From: JACVRN01 sp963715565
Lineage (GTDB): Bacteria; Acidobacteriota; Blastocatellia; Pyrinomonadales; Pyrinomonadaceae
Assembly: GCA_963715565.1 (NCBI GenBank)
Contig: OY970256.1
Location: forward strand, 4,960,001 to 5,024,000
Reading direction: 5' to 3'
Length of the DNA stretch: 64,000 nt
A program made the translations under genes and the position numbers. The stretch's first letter is position 1; every line of letters begins with the position of its first letter. Below are positions 8,929 to 17,326 of this stretch, one piece after another. The notes under the pieces are model-generated. The model was not told where the DNA came from, ran no database searches, and worked only from the letters and a program-made list of their open reading frames with translations.

Positions 8929-10047
8929 ATGAAAATCAAAGACGTAGAGACGCTGGCGTACGGAGACGCGGAGACGCGGCGAAAAACAATCGCTTCACGG
9001 ATTCGTACTTTCTTTGTCTCCGCGTCTCCGCGTCTCCGCGTCTCCGCGTCTCTCTTTTTCTTTCTAGCGCTCGCGCATGTGTGCGCTGTGATGGCTGTCG
9101 CTTCGTGGACGCGGCAATCTTCTGGGACGATGGCGTGGCTGCACAGCGTCTATTTTCTGAACGAGAGCAAGGGCTGGGCGGCTGGAAGCAACGGCGCTTT
9201 GATTGCAACCGTGGACGGCGGAGCGAACTGGCGCACGATTCCTCGCCCGACAGACGACACTATCCGCGACATCTACTTTTCATCCGAAAAGAACGGCTGG
9301 ATTGTTTGCGAGAGAAGCATCTACCTGCTCAGGACTAAGGACGAGCCGCGCACCTATTTGATGAAGACCGTGGACGGTGGCGCACATTGGCAGCGCGTTA
9401 ACATCATCGGCGCGGATTCTGACGCGCGACTCCTGCGCGCCATCTTTACGGATACGGGGCGGGGCTGGGCCTTTGGCGAAGCGGGTGTTTTGTACGCGAC
9501 GCGCGACGGCGGCGCAAGCTGGTCGCGTCGTCCCTCTCCGACGCGTTACCTCCTTCTGGGCGGAACATTTTTGGATGAGAACACTGGCTGGCTCGTCGGC
9601 GCGGGCGCGACCATCCTGCAAACGTGGGACGGCGGCGAGACGTGGCGCGCAGGTCTTGTAGAAGCAAAGGGCGTGCGCTTTAACGCCGTCTCGTTCGCAG
9701 AAGCCCGCATAGGCTGGGCCGTGGGCACAGGCGGGCGCATCTTTATGACGCTCGACGGCGGGCGCACTTGGCGCGCGCAAACCTCGCCCGTCACAGCAGA
9801 CCTCTTTGACGTCAAGTTTCTCAACGCTTCGGAAGGCTGGGCGGTCGGAGCGGAAGGGACTCTGCTTCACACCACAGACAGCGGCATACATTGGAAACAG
9901 GAGCCGAGCGGAATGACGCACCCGCTTGAAAGACTCTTCTTTTCGGGACGCGACCGCGCGTGGGCCGTCGGCTTCGGCGGCACAATCCTCGCCTACTCGC
10001 GCAGCGCCCCTCAAACAAAACCGCCCGAGCTGAAGAAACAGCAGTAG
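8929..10047 (+). CDS. Secreted YCF48/BNR-like beta-propeller protein
   Basis: 372 residues. At least six repeats carry the GWA-x-G signature (GWAAGSNG, GWAFGEAG, GWLVGAGA, GWAVGTGG, GWAVGAEG, AWAVGFGG), each followed by a TxDGGxxW-type strand, giving a seven-bladed YCF48-like propeller. In photosynthetic organisms this fold assists photosystem II assembly; in heterotrophs it is an extracytoplasmic protein of unknown role. A hydrophobic segment at about residues 42-58 would be the signal peptide. The first 45 residues are encoded by an octamer inverted repeat (8941-9053), so the annotated N-terminus is unusual. The true start could lie within or after it; ATG 9091 would remove the signal peptide. 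Confidence 0.75.
   Translation: MKIKDVETLAYGDAETRRKTIASRIRTFFVSASPRLRVSASLFFFLALAHVCAVMAVASWTRQSSGTMAWLHSVYFLNESKGWAAGSNGALIATVDGGANWRTIPRPTDDTIRDIYFSSEKNGWIVCERSIYLLRTKDEPRTYLMKTVDGGAHWQRVNIIGADSDARLLRAIFTDTGRGWAFGEAGVLYATRDGGASWSRRPSPTRYLLLGGTFLDENTGWLVGAGATILQTWDGGETWRAGLVEAKGVRFNAVSFAEARIGWAVGTGGRIFMTLDGGRTWRAQTSPVTADLFDVKFLNASEGWAVGAEGTLLHTTDSGIHWKQEPSGMTHPLERLFFSGRDRAWAVGFGGTILAYSRSAPQTKPPELKKQQ
8941..9053. repeat. Octamer-arm inverted repeat (GGAGACGC / TCTCCGCG) inside a coding start
   Basis: The left arm carries GGAGACGC units (8961-8981). The right arm is four tandem TCTCCGCG units (about 9016-9053). The spacer holds GAAAAACAAT and TTCTTTG. It is read through by the propeller gene, encoding Arg- and Ser-rich sequence before the signal peptide. 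Confidence 0.8.
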
Positions 10048-10113
10048 AAAAGAAGTGGATTGCCGCTGCTTGTTTCACACTAAGTTCGAGGTGAGAGTGT
10101 GCAGAGTCGTCCA

Positions 10114-10273
10114 TAGCTCCGTAGGAGCTCTGATGTTTATAGCTAACAAGGGACAGAAATAAATCAAGCTCCGTAGGAGCGTCATGTTCCGCATCAGTGA
10201 CATGCCGCTCCTACGGAGCTTGATTCTTAATTCTGACGATCAGGCTATAAACATCCGAGCTCCTACGGAGCTA
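10114..10273. repeat. REP-like palindrome quartet, GCTCCGTAGGAGC family, copy 1
   Basis: Four copies of the palindrome GCTCCGTAGGAGC are arranged A-B-B'-A'. The outer pair is joined to ATGTTTATAGC and its complement GCTATAAACAT; the inner pair is joined to AATCAAG and CATG. The whole 160-bp unit can fold as one cruciform. Three further copies occur in this window. It contains no ORF, consistent with a non-autonomous REPIN-like element. Confidence 0.88.
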
Positions 10274-10297
10274 TCTTTGTGTGGCGTCGAACTCAAG

Positions 10298-10813
10298 TTA
10301 TTTCACAGTGACCTTGACCTTCAAAGTGCTCGCGCCCTTTTCATGAAACCACGCGACGTGCTCCTGCAACATTCCAATTTCCAGAACGTACTCGCCCGCC
10401 TTTTTCGGAGCCGTCGCAATCAAAGAAAACTCCGCTTCCTGTCCCGGCGCGATATCAAAGGGCAGCAACGCCCGCCCATCGTCCACCACATTCTTTTCAT
10501 TCTTCTCGTCAATCCAGCGATTGCCAGCCTTAATCCAGAACTTGCCGTCCTCCTGTCCAAGCGCGGGCCACACAGCGTTGCCCTCATTCCTCACCTTGAC
10601 CTGAAGCACGCGCTGCCCACCGCGCTCCATCGTCGTCGGCAGCTTCGACAAAAACAGCACGACCTTAAAAGCCCCATCCGGCAAAGGCCCGGTCGCCACT
10701 GTCTTCGGCGGCACAGTCGGCGCTGGCTGCGGCTCGCCCCCATCCCTTTTCTCAGACCGGCAGGCAGCAACGACGAACAGCAAACAAACTAAAATAAACA
10801 AGGCGCGCTTCAT
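10298..10813 (-). CDS. Predicted lipoprotein with Ig-like domain
   Basis: 171 residues with a lipoprotein signal (MKRALFILVCLLFVVAAC; lipobox VAAC, Cys18), then a Pro-rich linker. One beta-rich domain follows, with the features of NBR1-like/CARDB-type Ig folds: VRNEGNAVWP, IAPGQEAEFSLIATAPKKAG and the closing TLKVKVTVK strand. Such domains usually contact other proteins or sugars in the envelope. Its ATG overlaps the lysS stop by 4 nt (ATGA), so it is co-transcribed with lysS. No function is assignable beyond envelope localisation. Confidence 0.7.
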   Translation of the reverse strand: MKRALFILVCLLFVVAACRSEKRDGGEPQPAPTVPPKTVATGPLPDGAFKVVLFLSKLPTTMERGGQRVLQVKVRNEGNAVWPALGQEDGKFWIKAGNRWIDEKNEKNVVDDGRALLPFDIAPGQEAEFSLIATAPKKAGEYVLEIGMLQEHVAWFHEKGASTLKVKVTVK

Positions 10814-12636
10814 TCTTCTCCCTGCGCCTCGTCCGCTTCTTTCCCACGCCGCTCGGGCCGCATGTGCGGAAACAAAATCACCTCGCGGATAGTGTGCTTG
10901 TTCGCCAGAATCATCACCAGCCGGTCAATCCCAATCCCAATCCCCGCTGCCGGAGGCATCCCATACGACAGAGCCCGTATATAATCCTCATCCAACACCA
11001 TCGCCTCCTCATCCCCCCGCTCACGCTGCTCCATCTGCTCAAGGAAACGTTCACGCTGCTCCACAGGATCATTCAGCTCCGAAAAGCCATTTGCTAACTC
11101 CATTCCGCTGACGAAAAGCTCGAAGCGTTCTGCAACTGTTGGATTAACAGGCGAAGCTTTTGAGAGCGGAGAGATTGGTTTAGGAAAATCGTAAATGAAT
11201 GTTGGTTGGACTAAGTTGGGTTCCGCCACCCACCCGAAGAGAGCCTCTATTGCGTGAGCTACCTTAACTTCTTTAGGAGTTTCAGCATGCCGGTCAACCT
11301 TTGAGAGGGCTGTGACAGACCTGCCAGATGATACTCTCTTCCATACCTCTTCCTTTTGATTATTAATTGCGGTAACTCTTTCAAATTCATTTTGTGCCAT
11401 TTGTGCCGCTTGAGCTAATTCAAACTCGATGTCCGTTACGAAATGGTGCAAGCGTGAAACACGTAAAGGCTCATCAAGCCAGTTTATATCAAAGCTCTCG
11501 CCACCTAGATCACCATATCCCCAGTATTTTGCAATCGCTTGCTTCATAGTAAGCCGCTCGAATTTTCGCGAGAAATCAATCTCACGTTCACCGAAGTGAA
11601 AGCGCATCCCTCGTCCGAGATTTTCCAGAGACGTTTTAATTAAATCCTCTGAGAAATCCATCATCCCGTTGGCGTCCATGTAGGCGCAGTAAAACTCAAG
11701 CATGGTGAATTCGGGATTCCAGCGATAGCCGATGCCTTCGTTGCGGAAGTTGCGATTCAGTTCGTAGACCTTCTCGAAGCCGCCGACGAGCAACCTTTTC
11801 AAATAGAGTTCGGGGGCGATGCGTGCGAACAAGTCTATGTCGAGGGCGTTGTGGTGCGTCTTGAAGGGTTTGGCGGCTGCTCCGGTGGCGAGGGGGGTGA
11901 GCATGGGTGTTTCGACTTCGATGTAGCCGTGGTCGTCTAGGAAGCGGCGCATCTCGCGTATGACCTTTGAGCGAAGCTCAAAGATTTCGCGTGGCGTTAA
12001 TTCTCCTTCTTCACGTTCGACTTTCAGGCTTCCGGCAATCAAATCGGCGTAGCGCTGGCGCTGGCGAATCTCGGGGTCGTTGATGCCGTGCATCTTGTCG
12101 GGCATGGGGACGAGCGCCTTGGCGAGGAAGTGCAGCTCGCGGACGTGTATGGAAAGCTCGCCCGTTTTGGTGACGAAGAGATAGCCCTCGACGCCTATGA
12201 AGTCGCCGTGGTCCAGTAGATTGAAAAGCTCCCAGCCTTTGCCTTCTTCTTCGAGGACTTCTCCGGTGTCGTTGTTGACGGCACGCACGTCGGCCTTCTT
12301 GACGTAAATCTGTAAACGGTGGACGCCGTCGGAAAGATGCACGAAGGCGGCCTTGCCCATGACGCGCGGCGGCGTGGAGATGCGACCGCTTACGCGCACA
12401 GCGAATTTGTTCAGCTCCGCGTTGGCCTTTTCCAACTGCTCGGGCGTCGGGCGCGCGTCTTCTTCTATAGCGGGCACGAGCTGCTTGAACTCTTCATTCG
12501 TGACGATTGCCGTGACGGTATCTTCGTGGCCCGTCACGCGGCTGCGCTCGAACTTGTTCGGATAGACGTTGCCGACGATGTTGCGTATCCCGTCCAGATG
12601 CTCGCGCCGCGCGCGTGTCTGGTCGTTGTCTTCCAT
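10810..12636 (-). CDS. lysS: Lysyl-tRNA synthetase, class II, with an extra segment
   Basis: 608 residues from ATG 12636; a TTG at 12666 would add ten. An N-terminal OB fold binds the anticodon. The class II catalytic core has motif 2 (FRNEGIGYRWNPEFTMLEFY) and motif 3 (GIGIGIDRLVMI). Bacterial LysRS is normally about 500 residues. The surplus lies partly at the N-terminus (about 45 residues after VYPNKF) and partly between KYWGYG and LVQPTFIYDF, where about 100 residues replace roughly 45 in E. coli. That insertion (about 11240-11520) is visibly AT-richer than its flanks. Core motifs are intact, so activity is expected. Confidence 0.93.
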   Translation of the reverse strand: MEDNDQTRARREHLDGIRNIVGNVYPNKFERSRVTGHEDTVTAIVTNEEFKQLVPAIEEDARPTPEQLEKANAELNKFAVRVSGRISTPPRVMGKAAFVHLSDGVHRLQIYVKKADVRAVNNDTGEVLEEEGKGWELFNLLDHGDFIGVEGYLFVTKTGELSIHVRELHFLAKALVPMPDKMHGINDPEIRQRQRYADLIAGSLKVEREEGELTPREIFELRSKVIREMRRFLDDHGYIEVETPMLTPLATGAAAKPFKTHHNALDIDLFARIAPELYLKRLLVGGFEKVYELNRNFRNEGIGYRWNPEFTMLEFYCAYMDANGMMDFSEDLIKTSLENLGRGMRFHFGEREIDFSRKFERLTMKQAIAKYWGYGDLGGESFDINWLDEPLRVSRLHHFVTDIEFELAQAAQMAQNEFERVTAINNQKEEVWKRVSSGRSVTALSKVDRHAETPKEVKVAHAIEALFGWVAEPNLVQPTFIYDFPKPISPLSKASPVNPTVAERFELFVSGMELANGFSELNDPVEQRERFLEQMEQRERGDEEAMVLDEDYIRALSYGMPPAAGIGIGIDRLVMILANKHTIREVILFPHMRPERRGKEADEAQGEE

Positions 12637-12736
12637 GAAAGGGCTGCTCAAAAGGGTTTGCTCCAATCTCCAAAAGGAAAACGCTGATTATAATGAAGCG
12701 CACAACTGTCAGCAATCAGCCAACGAAAGTCTGAAG

Positions 12737-12820
12737 CCGGGAGTCTAGAGTCTGGAGTCAAAAGAAAGAAGGTTTTTGTTTTCGACTCCGGACTCCGGAC
12801 TCTAGACTCGGGACTGCCGG
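12737..12820. repeat. Heptamer-arm stem-loop, unit GAGTCTA/GACTCCG
   Basis: Left arm: CCGG, GAGTCTA, GAGTCTG, GAGTCA. Right arm: GACTCCG, GACTCCG, GACTCTA, GACTCGG, GACTGCCGG. The loop contains AAAGAAAGAAGG then TTTTTGTTTTC. It lies in the divergent gap between lysS and the rfaE2-like gene, so here it is not a 3'-end terminator for either neighbour. Confidence 0.85.
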
Positions 12821-12863
12821 ATTGGAGAGTCATGTCTCTTCATGCTAGAGTTTTAGGGTTCAC

Positions 12864-13367
12864 ATGAGCGGAAAAGTAGTTTCGACTGTGGAGATGCGCG
12901 AGGAGCGCGAGCGCCTGCGTGCGGCTGACAGGCGGCTGGTTTTTACCAACGGCTGCTTCGACGTGCTGCACGTAGGGCACGTGCGCTATTTACAGGCGGC
13001 GCGCGAGCTTGGAGATGCGCTCGTGGTGGCGATTAACAGTGACCGGACGGTGCGGGAGCTAAAAGGCGAGGGCCGCCCCATCTTCGGCCAGAGTGAGCGC
13101 GCTGAAATGCTCGCCGCGCTCGCCGCGGTTGATTACGTCACGGTCTTTGACGACGTGAGCCCGCGCTCTCTGATTGCCGAACTCTTGCCAGATGTGCTGG
13201 TCAAAGGCGGTGATTACGCACTAACAGAGATTCACGGGCGCGAAGAAGTCGAAGCCTCCGGCGGTCGCGTGCTCTCGCTCCCCTTTGTAGAAGGCGCGTC
13301 AACGAGCAGCATCATAGAGAAGATCAAGAAGAACAATGCAAAGTGCAAAGTGCAAAATGATGAATGA
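12864..13367 (+). CDS. rfaE2: RfaE2-like heptose-1-phosphate adenylyltransferase (cytidylyltransferase fold)
   Basis: 167 residues, a stand-alone equivalent of the HldE C-terminal domain. The nucleotidyltransferase motif TNGCFDVLHVGHVRYLQ (HxGH) is at about residues 27-43. NSDRTVRELKG, VKGGDY and the C-terminal EGASTSSIIEKI substrate-site sequence (STS-x-I) follow. The family makes ADP-heptose for LPS core or other glycans from heptose-1-phosphate; the kinase partner is not in this window. The last 13 codons run into a heptamer hairpin (13335-13416), so the Lys/Asn/Cys tail is repeat-derived and probably not part of the fold. Confidence 0.85.
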   Translation: MSGKVVSTVEMREERERLRAADRRLVFTNGCFDVLHVGHVRYLQAARELGDALVVAINSDRTVRELKGEGRPIFGQSERAEMLAALAAVDYVTVFDDVSPRSLIAELLPDVLVKGGDYALTEIHGREEVEASGGRVLSLPFVEGASTSSIIEKIKKNNAKCKVQNDE

Positions 13368-13416
13368 AGAGAAAGACCGTCTTTAATTCTGCATTTTGCA
13401 CTTTGCACTTATCATT
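13335..13416. repeat. Heptamer-arm stem-loop, unit AGTGCAA
   Basis: Left arm AATGCAA, AGTGCAA, AGTGCAA, AATGATGAATGAAG; right arm CTGCATTTTGCACTTTGCAC then TTATCATT. The loop has GAGAAAGACCGTCTTT. The left arm is inside the rfaE2-like coding end, and the right arm ends 6 nt before the mfd ATG. Confidence 0.85.
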
Positions 13417-13421
13417 TTTTT

Positions 13422-16400
13422 ATGAGTAGTACGGTTCAATCTACGTCATTGCTTCAGCGCGTGTTGCGGCGTGTGGCCGAGACGGATGAGTTCGCGCGGC
13501 TGTTGGATGAAATTCGCGGGGGCGCGCGTGTCATCAACATCAGCGGGTTGATTTCAGTGCCCGCACGCGCGCTCGTGCTCTGCGCTTTGCAGCAGGCTAC
13601 GGGGAAGTGCTTTGCCGTGGTGACGGAGGCCAATCGCGATTTGGAAGCGTGGGAGCGCGACGTGCGTTTCTGGTATTGCGCGCTGCGCGGTCGGGCGGAT
13701 TGTGAAGAGACCGTGCTGACCTTGCCCGCTTCCGAGAGCGACCCTTACGCGGGGGCGTCGCCGCACGCGGAGACATTAGAGCGACGCGCGCTGACGCTCT
13801 GGCAACTGGCGCGTGAGCGCAAAGATTTTGTTCTGTTGACGGCGCGTGCGCTCGCACGTCGAACTCTTCCGCCCGAAGAGTTGGCCGCAGCAGGCGCTGT
13901 GCTTCGTCGCGATGAGGATTACGCGCCGGAAGAGCTGGTCGAAAAACTTCTGGCTGCGGGTTACGTGCGCGAAGACCCTATCGGCGCGGTCGGCGAATTT
14001 TCTACGCGCGGAGGCATCCTTGATGTGTGGTCGCCGGGGATGATTGCTCCCGTGCGCGTGGAGTTTTTCGGCGACACGGTTGATTCCATACGCGAGTTTG
14101 ACCCGGAGACGCAGCTTTCCACGGCACAGTTGAAAGAAGTATTGATTGCGCCGATGAGGGAACTGGCCGTTACGGCTTCGGACTTTCGCGAGTGGGCCAA
14201 GGTAGCGCGCGAGCGCTGGGGCGATGAAAGATTTGAACGCTCCCTGCGCGACCGTACGGTCTTTGCCGAAGAGGGCGAGACGTTTCCGGGTTGGGAGTGG
14301 TTGATGCCGCTCGTGCGCCCGCGCCGCTCAAGCGCGTTTGATTATCTAAAAGATGCTGTGCTCGTGATTGAAGAACCGAGCGCTATCGAAACGCATTTAG
14401 CCAACGCATACGAAACGCTCGCGGCGCGCTACGAGGAGACGGAAAGCGCGGACGAGCTGGGCCTGCCGCCCGAAGAATATTACCTGACGGCGGAAGAATT
14501 GCGCGCTCAGCTGGAAGGCGCGCCTCGCGTAGAGCTGCGCACTCTGGGTCGCGCGGCGGCTGTTGTGGATCAAGGGCTGGCTCTTGATGCTCAAGAGCCT
14601 GAGATTTCGATTGGACGCGCGCGTAAAAGTGCAACTCCGCTCTTTCTCTTTCCGGTGGTCGAGGCCGCGCCGGAAGTCGAGTGGCGCACACAGAGCGTGC
14701 GTCGCTATCACGGGCGTTTGAACGAACTGGCAGACGACCTGCGCCGCGCTGAACAAGAACGAAATGCTCTCGCGCTGCTTGCCATGCCGGGTATTGGAAC
14801 TGCGGAGCGCGTCGCGGATATTCTGAGCGATTACAACTTGAGCGCGCGCGTCGCTTTGCCTATGGAGAGTGCGGGCGCGTCCATAGCCGAACAGGATAAA
14901 GGAGCAATCGTCACCGTCGGACGACCTTCGGGCGGGTTCGAGCTTCCTTCGGCGCGGCTCGTCGTTCACGTCGAGAGCGATCTTTTTGATGAAGCGAACG
15001 AAGCTCCTATAGAGCGACGCGCGCCGGGGACGACCACCACGAGCCCTAAACGGCGCAAGTCAAAGACGGCTGCTTTTATCTCCGACTTCCGCGACCTCAA
15101 AGTTAATGATTACGTCGTCCACATAGACCACGGCATCGCGCGCTTCGGCGGTTTGCAAACGCTCGATCTTGGCAACCGCACGGGCGAGTTCATGCTGCTC
15201 TATTACGCTGATGATGCCAAGCTGTATGTTCCCGTCGAGCGGCTAGACCTTGTTCAGCGTTATTCGAGCGCGGAGGGGCGCGAGCCGCAGCTTGACCGTC
15301 TGGGCGGTCTTGGCTGGCTGAAGACCAAGGCCAAGGCCAAGCGCGCGATGCGCGACATGGCCGACGAGCTATTGAGGCTCTACGCAGAGCGCAAGCTCGT
15401 CACGGGTTATTCATTCGCAAGCGACAGCCCCTGGCAGCGCGAGTTTGAAGAGGGCTTCGAGTATATCCTCACGCCGGATCAGGAGACGGCCATCGAGGAT
15501 GTTAAGCATGATATGGAAGAGATGATGCCCATGGATCGTCTCTTGTGCGGCGATGTCGGTTACGGGAAAACAGAAGTGGCGATGCGCGCCGCCTTCAAGG
15601 CCGTGATGGAATCAAAACAGGTGGCCGTGCTGACGCCGACCACTGTGCTTGCTTATCAACACTATGAGACATTCCGCGCGCGCTTCGCGGCCTTTCCCGT
15701 GAGGGTGGAATTGATTTCTCGTTTTCGCTCTACGAAAGAACAGAAAGAGATTGTCAAACGCGTCGAAGCGGGCGAGATAGACATTGTCATAGGCACGCAT
15801 CGCCTGCTTTCCAAGGACGTGAGCTTTCGTGATCTGGGACTGGTGGTTGTGGACGAGGAGCAGCGTTTTGGCGTCGCGCACAAGGAGCGGCTCAAGCAGT
15901 TGAAGAAGCGCGTGGATGTCCTGACGCTTTCGGCCACGCCGATTCCGCGCACGTTGAATATGTCGCTCATGGGTTTGCGTGATATGTCTGTGATAGAGAC
16001 TCCGCCGCGTGACCGCCTTGCGATTCAAACACAGGTCGTGCAGTTTTCCGAATCCGTTATCAAGTCTGCGGTCGAGCTTGAATTGCAGCGCGCGGGACAG
16101 GTCTTCTTTATACACAACCGCGTGGAATCAATCGAGACCATAGGCGCACTCGTCCAGCGTCTTGTGCCGCATGCTCGCGTCGCCGTCGCCCACGGGCAGA
16201 TGAATGAAAAAGAGATGGAGCAGGTGATGCTCGATTTCGTTGATTTCAAATATGATGTTCTGGTTGCGACGACCATCATCGAGAACGGAATAGACATCCC
16301 GCGCGCTAATACGATCATCATAAACCGGGCCGACGCCTATGGTCTGGCGCAGCTTTACCAGTTGCGCGGGCGCGTCGGGCGCTCTAATCGCCGCGCTTAT

Positions 16401-17090
16401 GCTTATTTACTGATTCCGTCCGAACAGGGCTTGACGCCGATTGCGCGCCGCAGACTTGCAGCCATACGCGAGTTCTCGGACCTCGGCGCGGGCTTTCGCA
16501 TCGCGGCTTTGGATTTGGAATTGCGCGGGGCCGGGAATCTTCTGGGCGGCGAACAGTCGGGCCACATGGACGCGCTCGGCTTTGATCTTTACACGCAGAT
16601 GCTTGAGCGCACCGTGGCCGAGCTGCGCGGCGAAACGGTCGAAGACGAGACGAGCGTTTCCATTAACCTCGGCGTCAACGTCGCCATCCCCGAAGATTAC
16701 ATCTCGGACATGGGCCAGCGCCTCAGAACCTACAAACGCGTTTCAAGTGCGCGCGACGAAGAGACCTTGCGCGCGATTCGTGTGGAAACGGAAGACCGCT
16801 ACGGGCGACTTCCGGAGGAGGTCTGGCGGCTTTTCGATTACGCGCGGCTGCGCTTGATAGCGGAAGAGATGGGCGTCATCTCGGTTGATAAAACGGCGGG
16901 CGGAATCTCAATTAAATTGAGCGAGCGTGCGCGCGTTGCGCCCGACAGGCTGATGAGTTTAGTCGGACTCCGTGAGGGCGCGTCGTTTGCACCGTCGGGC
17001 GTGCTCAGGCTTGAGCTGAGTGAAAAAGAGCGGGACGAGCCGCTGGAAACAGCCCGTGGCGTGTTGCTGGAAATACGTGCAACAGATTAG
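13422..17090 (+). CDS. mfd: Transcription-repair coupling factor
   Basis: 1222 residues, a normal Mfd length. Order: UvrB-homology region (residues about 20-350), RNA-polymerase-interacting CarD-like domain (about 556-640, KVNDYVVHIDHGIARFGGLQ), then RecG-like translocase with Walker A GDVGYGKTE near 710, VVDEEQRFGV near 810, and motifs SATPIPRTLNMS and QLRGRVGRS. The C-terminal TRCF domain is last. Mfd removes RNA polymerase stalled at DNA lesions and recruits UvrA. The region between the UvrB-like part and the CarD-like domain contains an Arg/Thr/Ser-rich linker. The ATG follows a heptamer hairpin by 6 nt, with no obvious Shine-Dalgarno sequence. Confidence 0.97.
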   Translation: MSSTVQSTSLLQRVLRRVAETDEFARLLDEIRGGARVINISGLISVPARALVLCALQQATGKCFAVVTEANRDLEAWERDVRFWYCALRGRADCEETVLTLPASESDPYAGASPHAETLERRALTLWQLARERKDFVLLTARALARRTLPPEELAAAGAVLRRDEDYAPEELVEKLLAAGYVREDPIGAVGEFSTRGGILDVWSPGMIAPVRVEFFGDTVDSIREFDPETQLSTAQLKEVLIAPMRELAVTASDFREWAKVARERWGDERFERSLRDRTVFAEEGETFPGWEWLMPLVRPRRSSAFDYLKDAVLVIEEPSAIETHLANAYETLAARYEETESADELGLPPEEYYLTAEELRAQLEGAPRVELRTLGRAAAVVDQGLALDAQEPEISIGRARKSATPLFLFPVVEAAPEVEWRTQSVRRYHGRLNELADDLRRAEQERNALALLAMPGIGTAERVADILSDYNLSARVALPMESAGASIAEQDKGAIVTVGRPSGGFELPSARLVVHVESDLFDEANEAPIERRAPGTTTTSPKRRKSKTAAFISDFRDLKVNDYVVHIDHGIARFGGLQTLDLGNRTGEFMLLYYADDAKLYVPVERLDLVQRYSSAEGREPQLDRLGGLGWLKTKAKAKRAMRDMADELLRLYAERKLVTGYSFASDSPWQREFEEGFEYILTPDQETAIEDVKHDMEEMMPMDRLLCGDVGYGKTEVAMRAAFKAVMESKQVAVLTPTTVLAYQHYETFRARFAAFPVRVELISRFRSTKEQKEIVKRVEAGEIDIVIGTHRLLSKDVSFRDLGLVVVDEEQRFGVAHKERLKQLKKRVDVLTLSATPIPRTLNMSLMGLRDMSVIETPPRDRLAIQTQVVQFSESVIKSAVELELQRAGQVFFIHNRVESIETIGALVQRLVPHARVAVAHGQMNEKEMEQVMLDFVDFKYDVLVATTIIENGIDIPRANTIIINRADAYGLAQLYQLRGRVGRSNRRAYAYLLIPSEQGLTPIARRRLAAIREFSDLGAGFRIAALDLELRGAGNLLGGEQSGHMDALGFDLYTQMLERTVAELRGETVEDETSVSINLGVNVAIPEDYISDMGQRLRTYKRVSSARDEETLRAIRVETEDRYGRLPEEVWRLFDYARLRLIAEEMGVISVDKTAGGISIKLSERARVAPDRLMSLVGLREGASFAPSGVLRLELSEKERDEPLETARGVLLEIRATD

Positions 17091-17326
17091 AATCCCTGCT
17101 TTGGGTTTTAGCTCCCGGCCAAGGACTGTCACCCGCGTTGAAAATCACGCTCCCCAGGGTGCTTTTTGCGCCCCTAGTTTTTCCCGACACATGGCGTATT
17201 AAACCGGCGGTTTGTTGCTCGGTCTAGGAGCACCGGCCTTTTGAGTAGAGAATTGAAAGAGAACTTTTGACGTGCGCAAGCCCGAACCATTCGGGCTCGC
17301 CGCAAGCTTTAAGGAGTAGAAAAGCT

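Noticed and set aside
12666..12833. Short minus-strand ORF across the 12737-12820 hairpin
   Set aside because: Entirely composed of repeat-derived codons with no family similarity.
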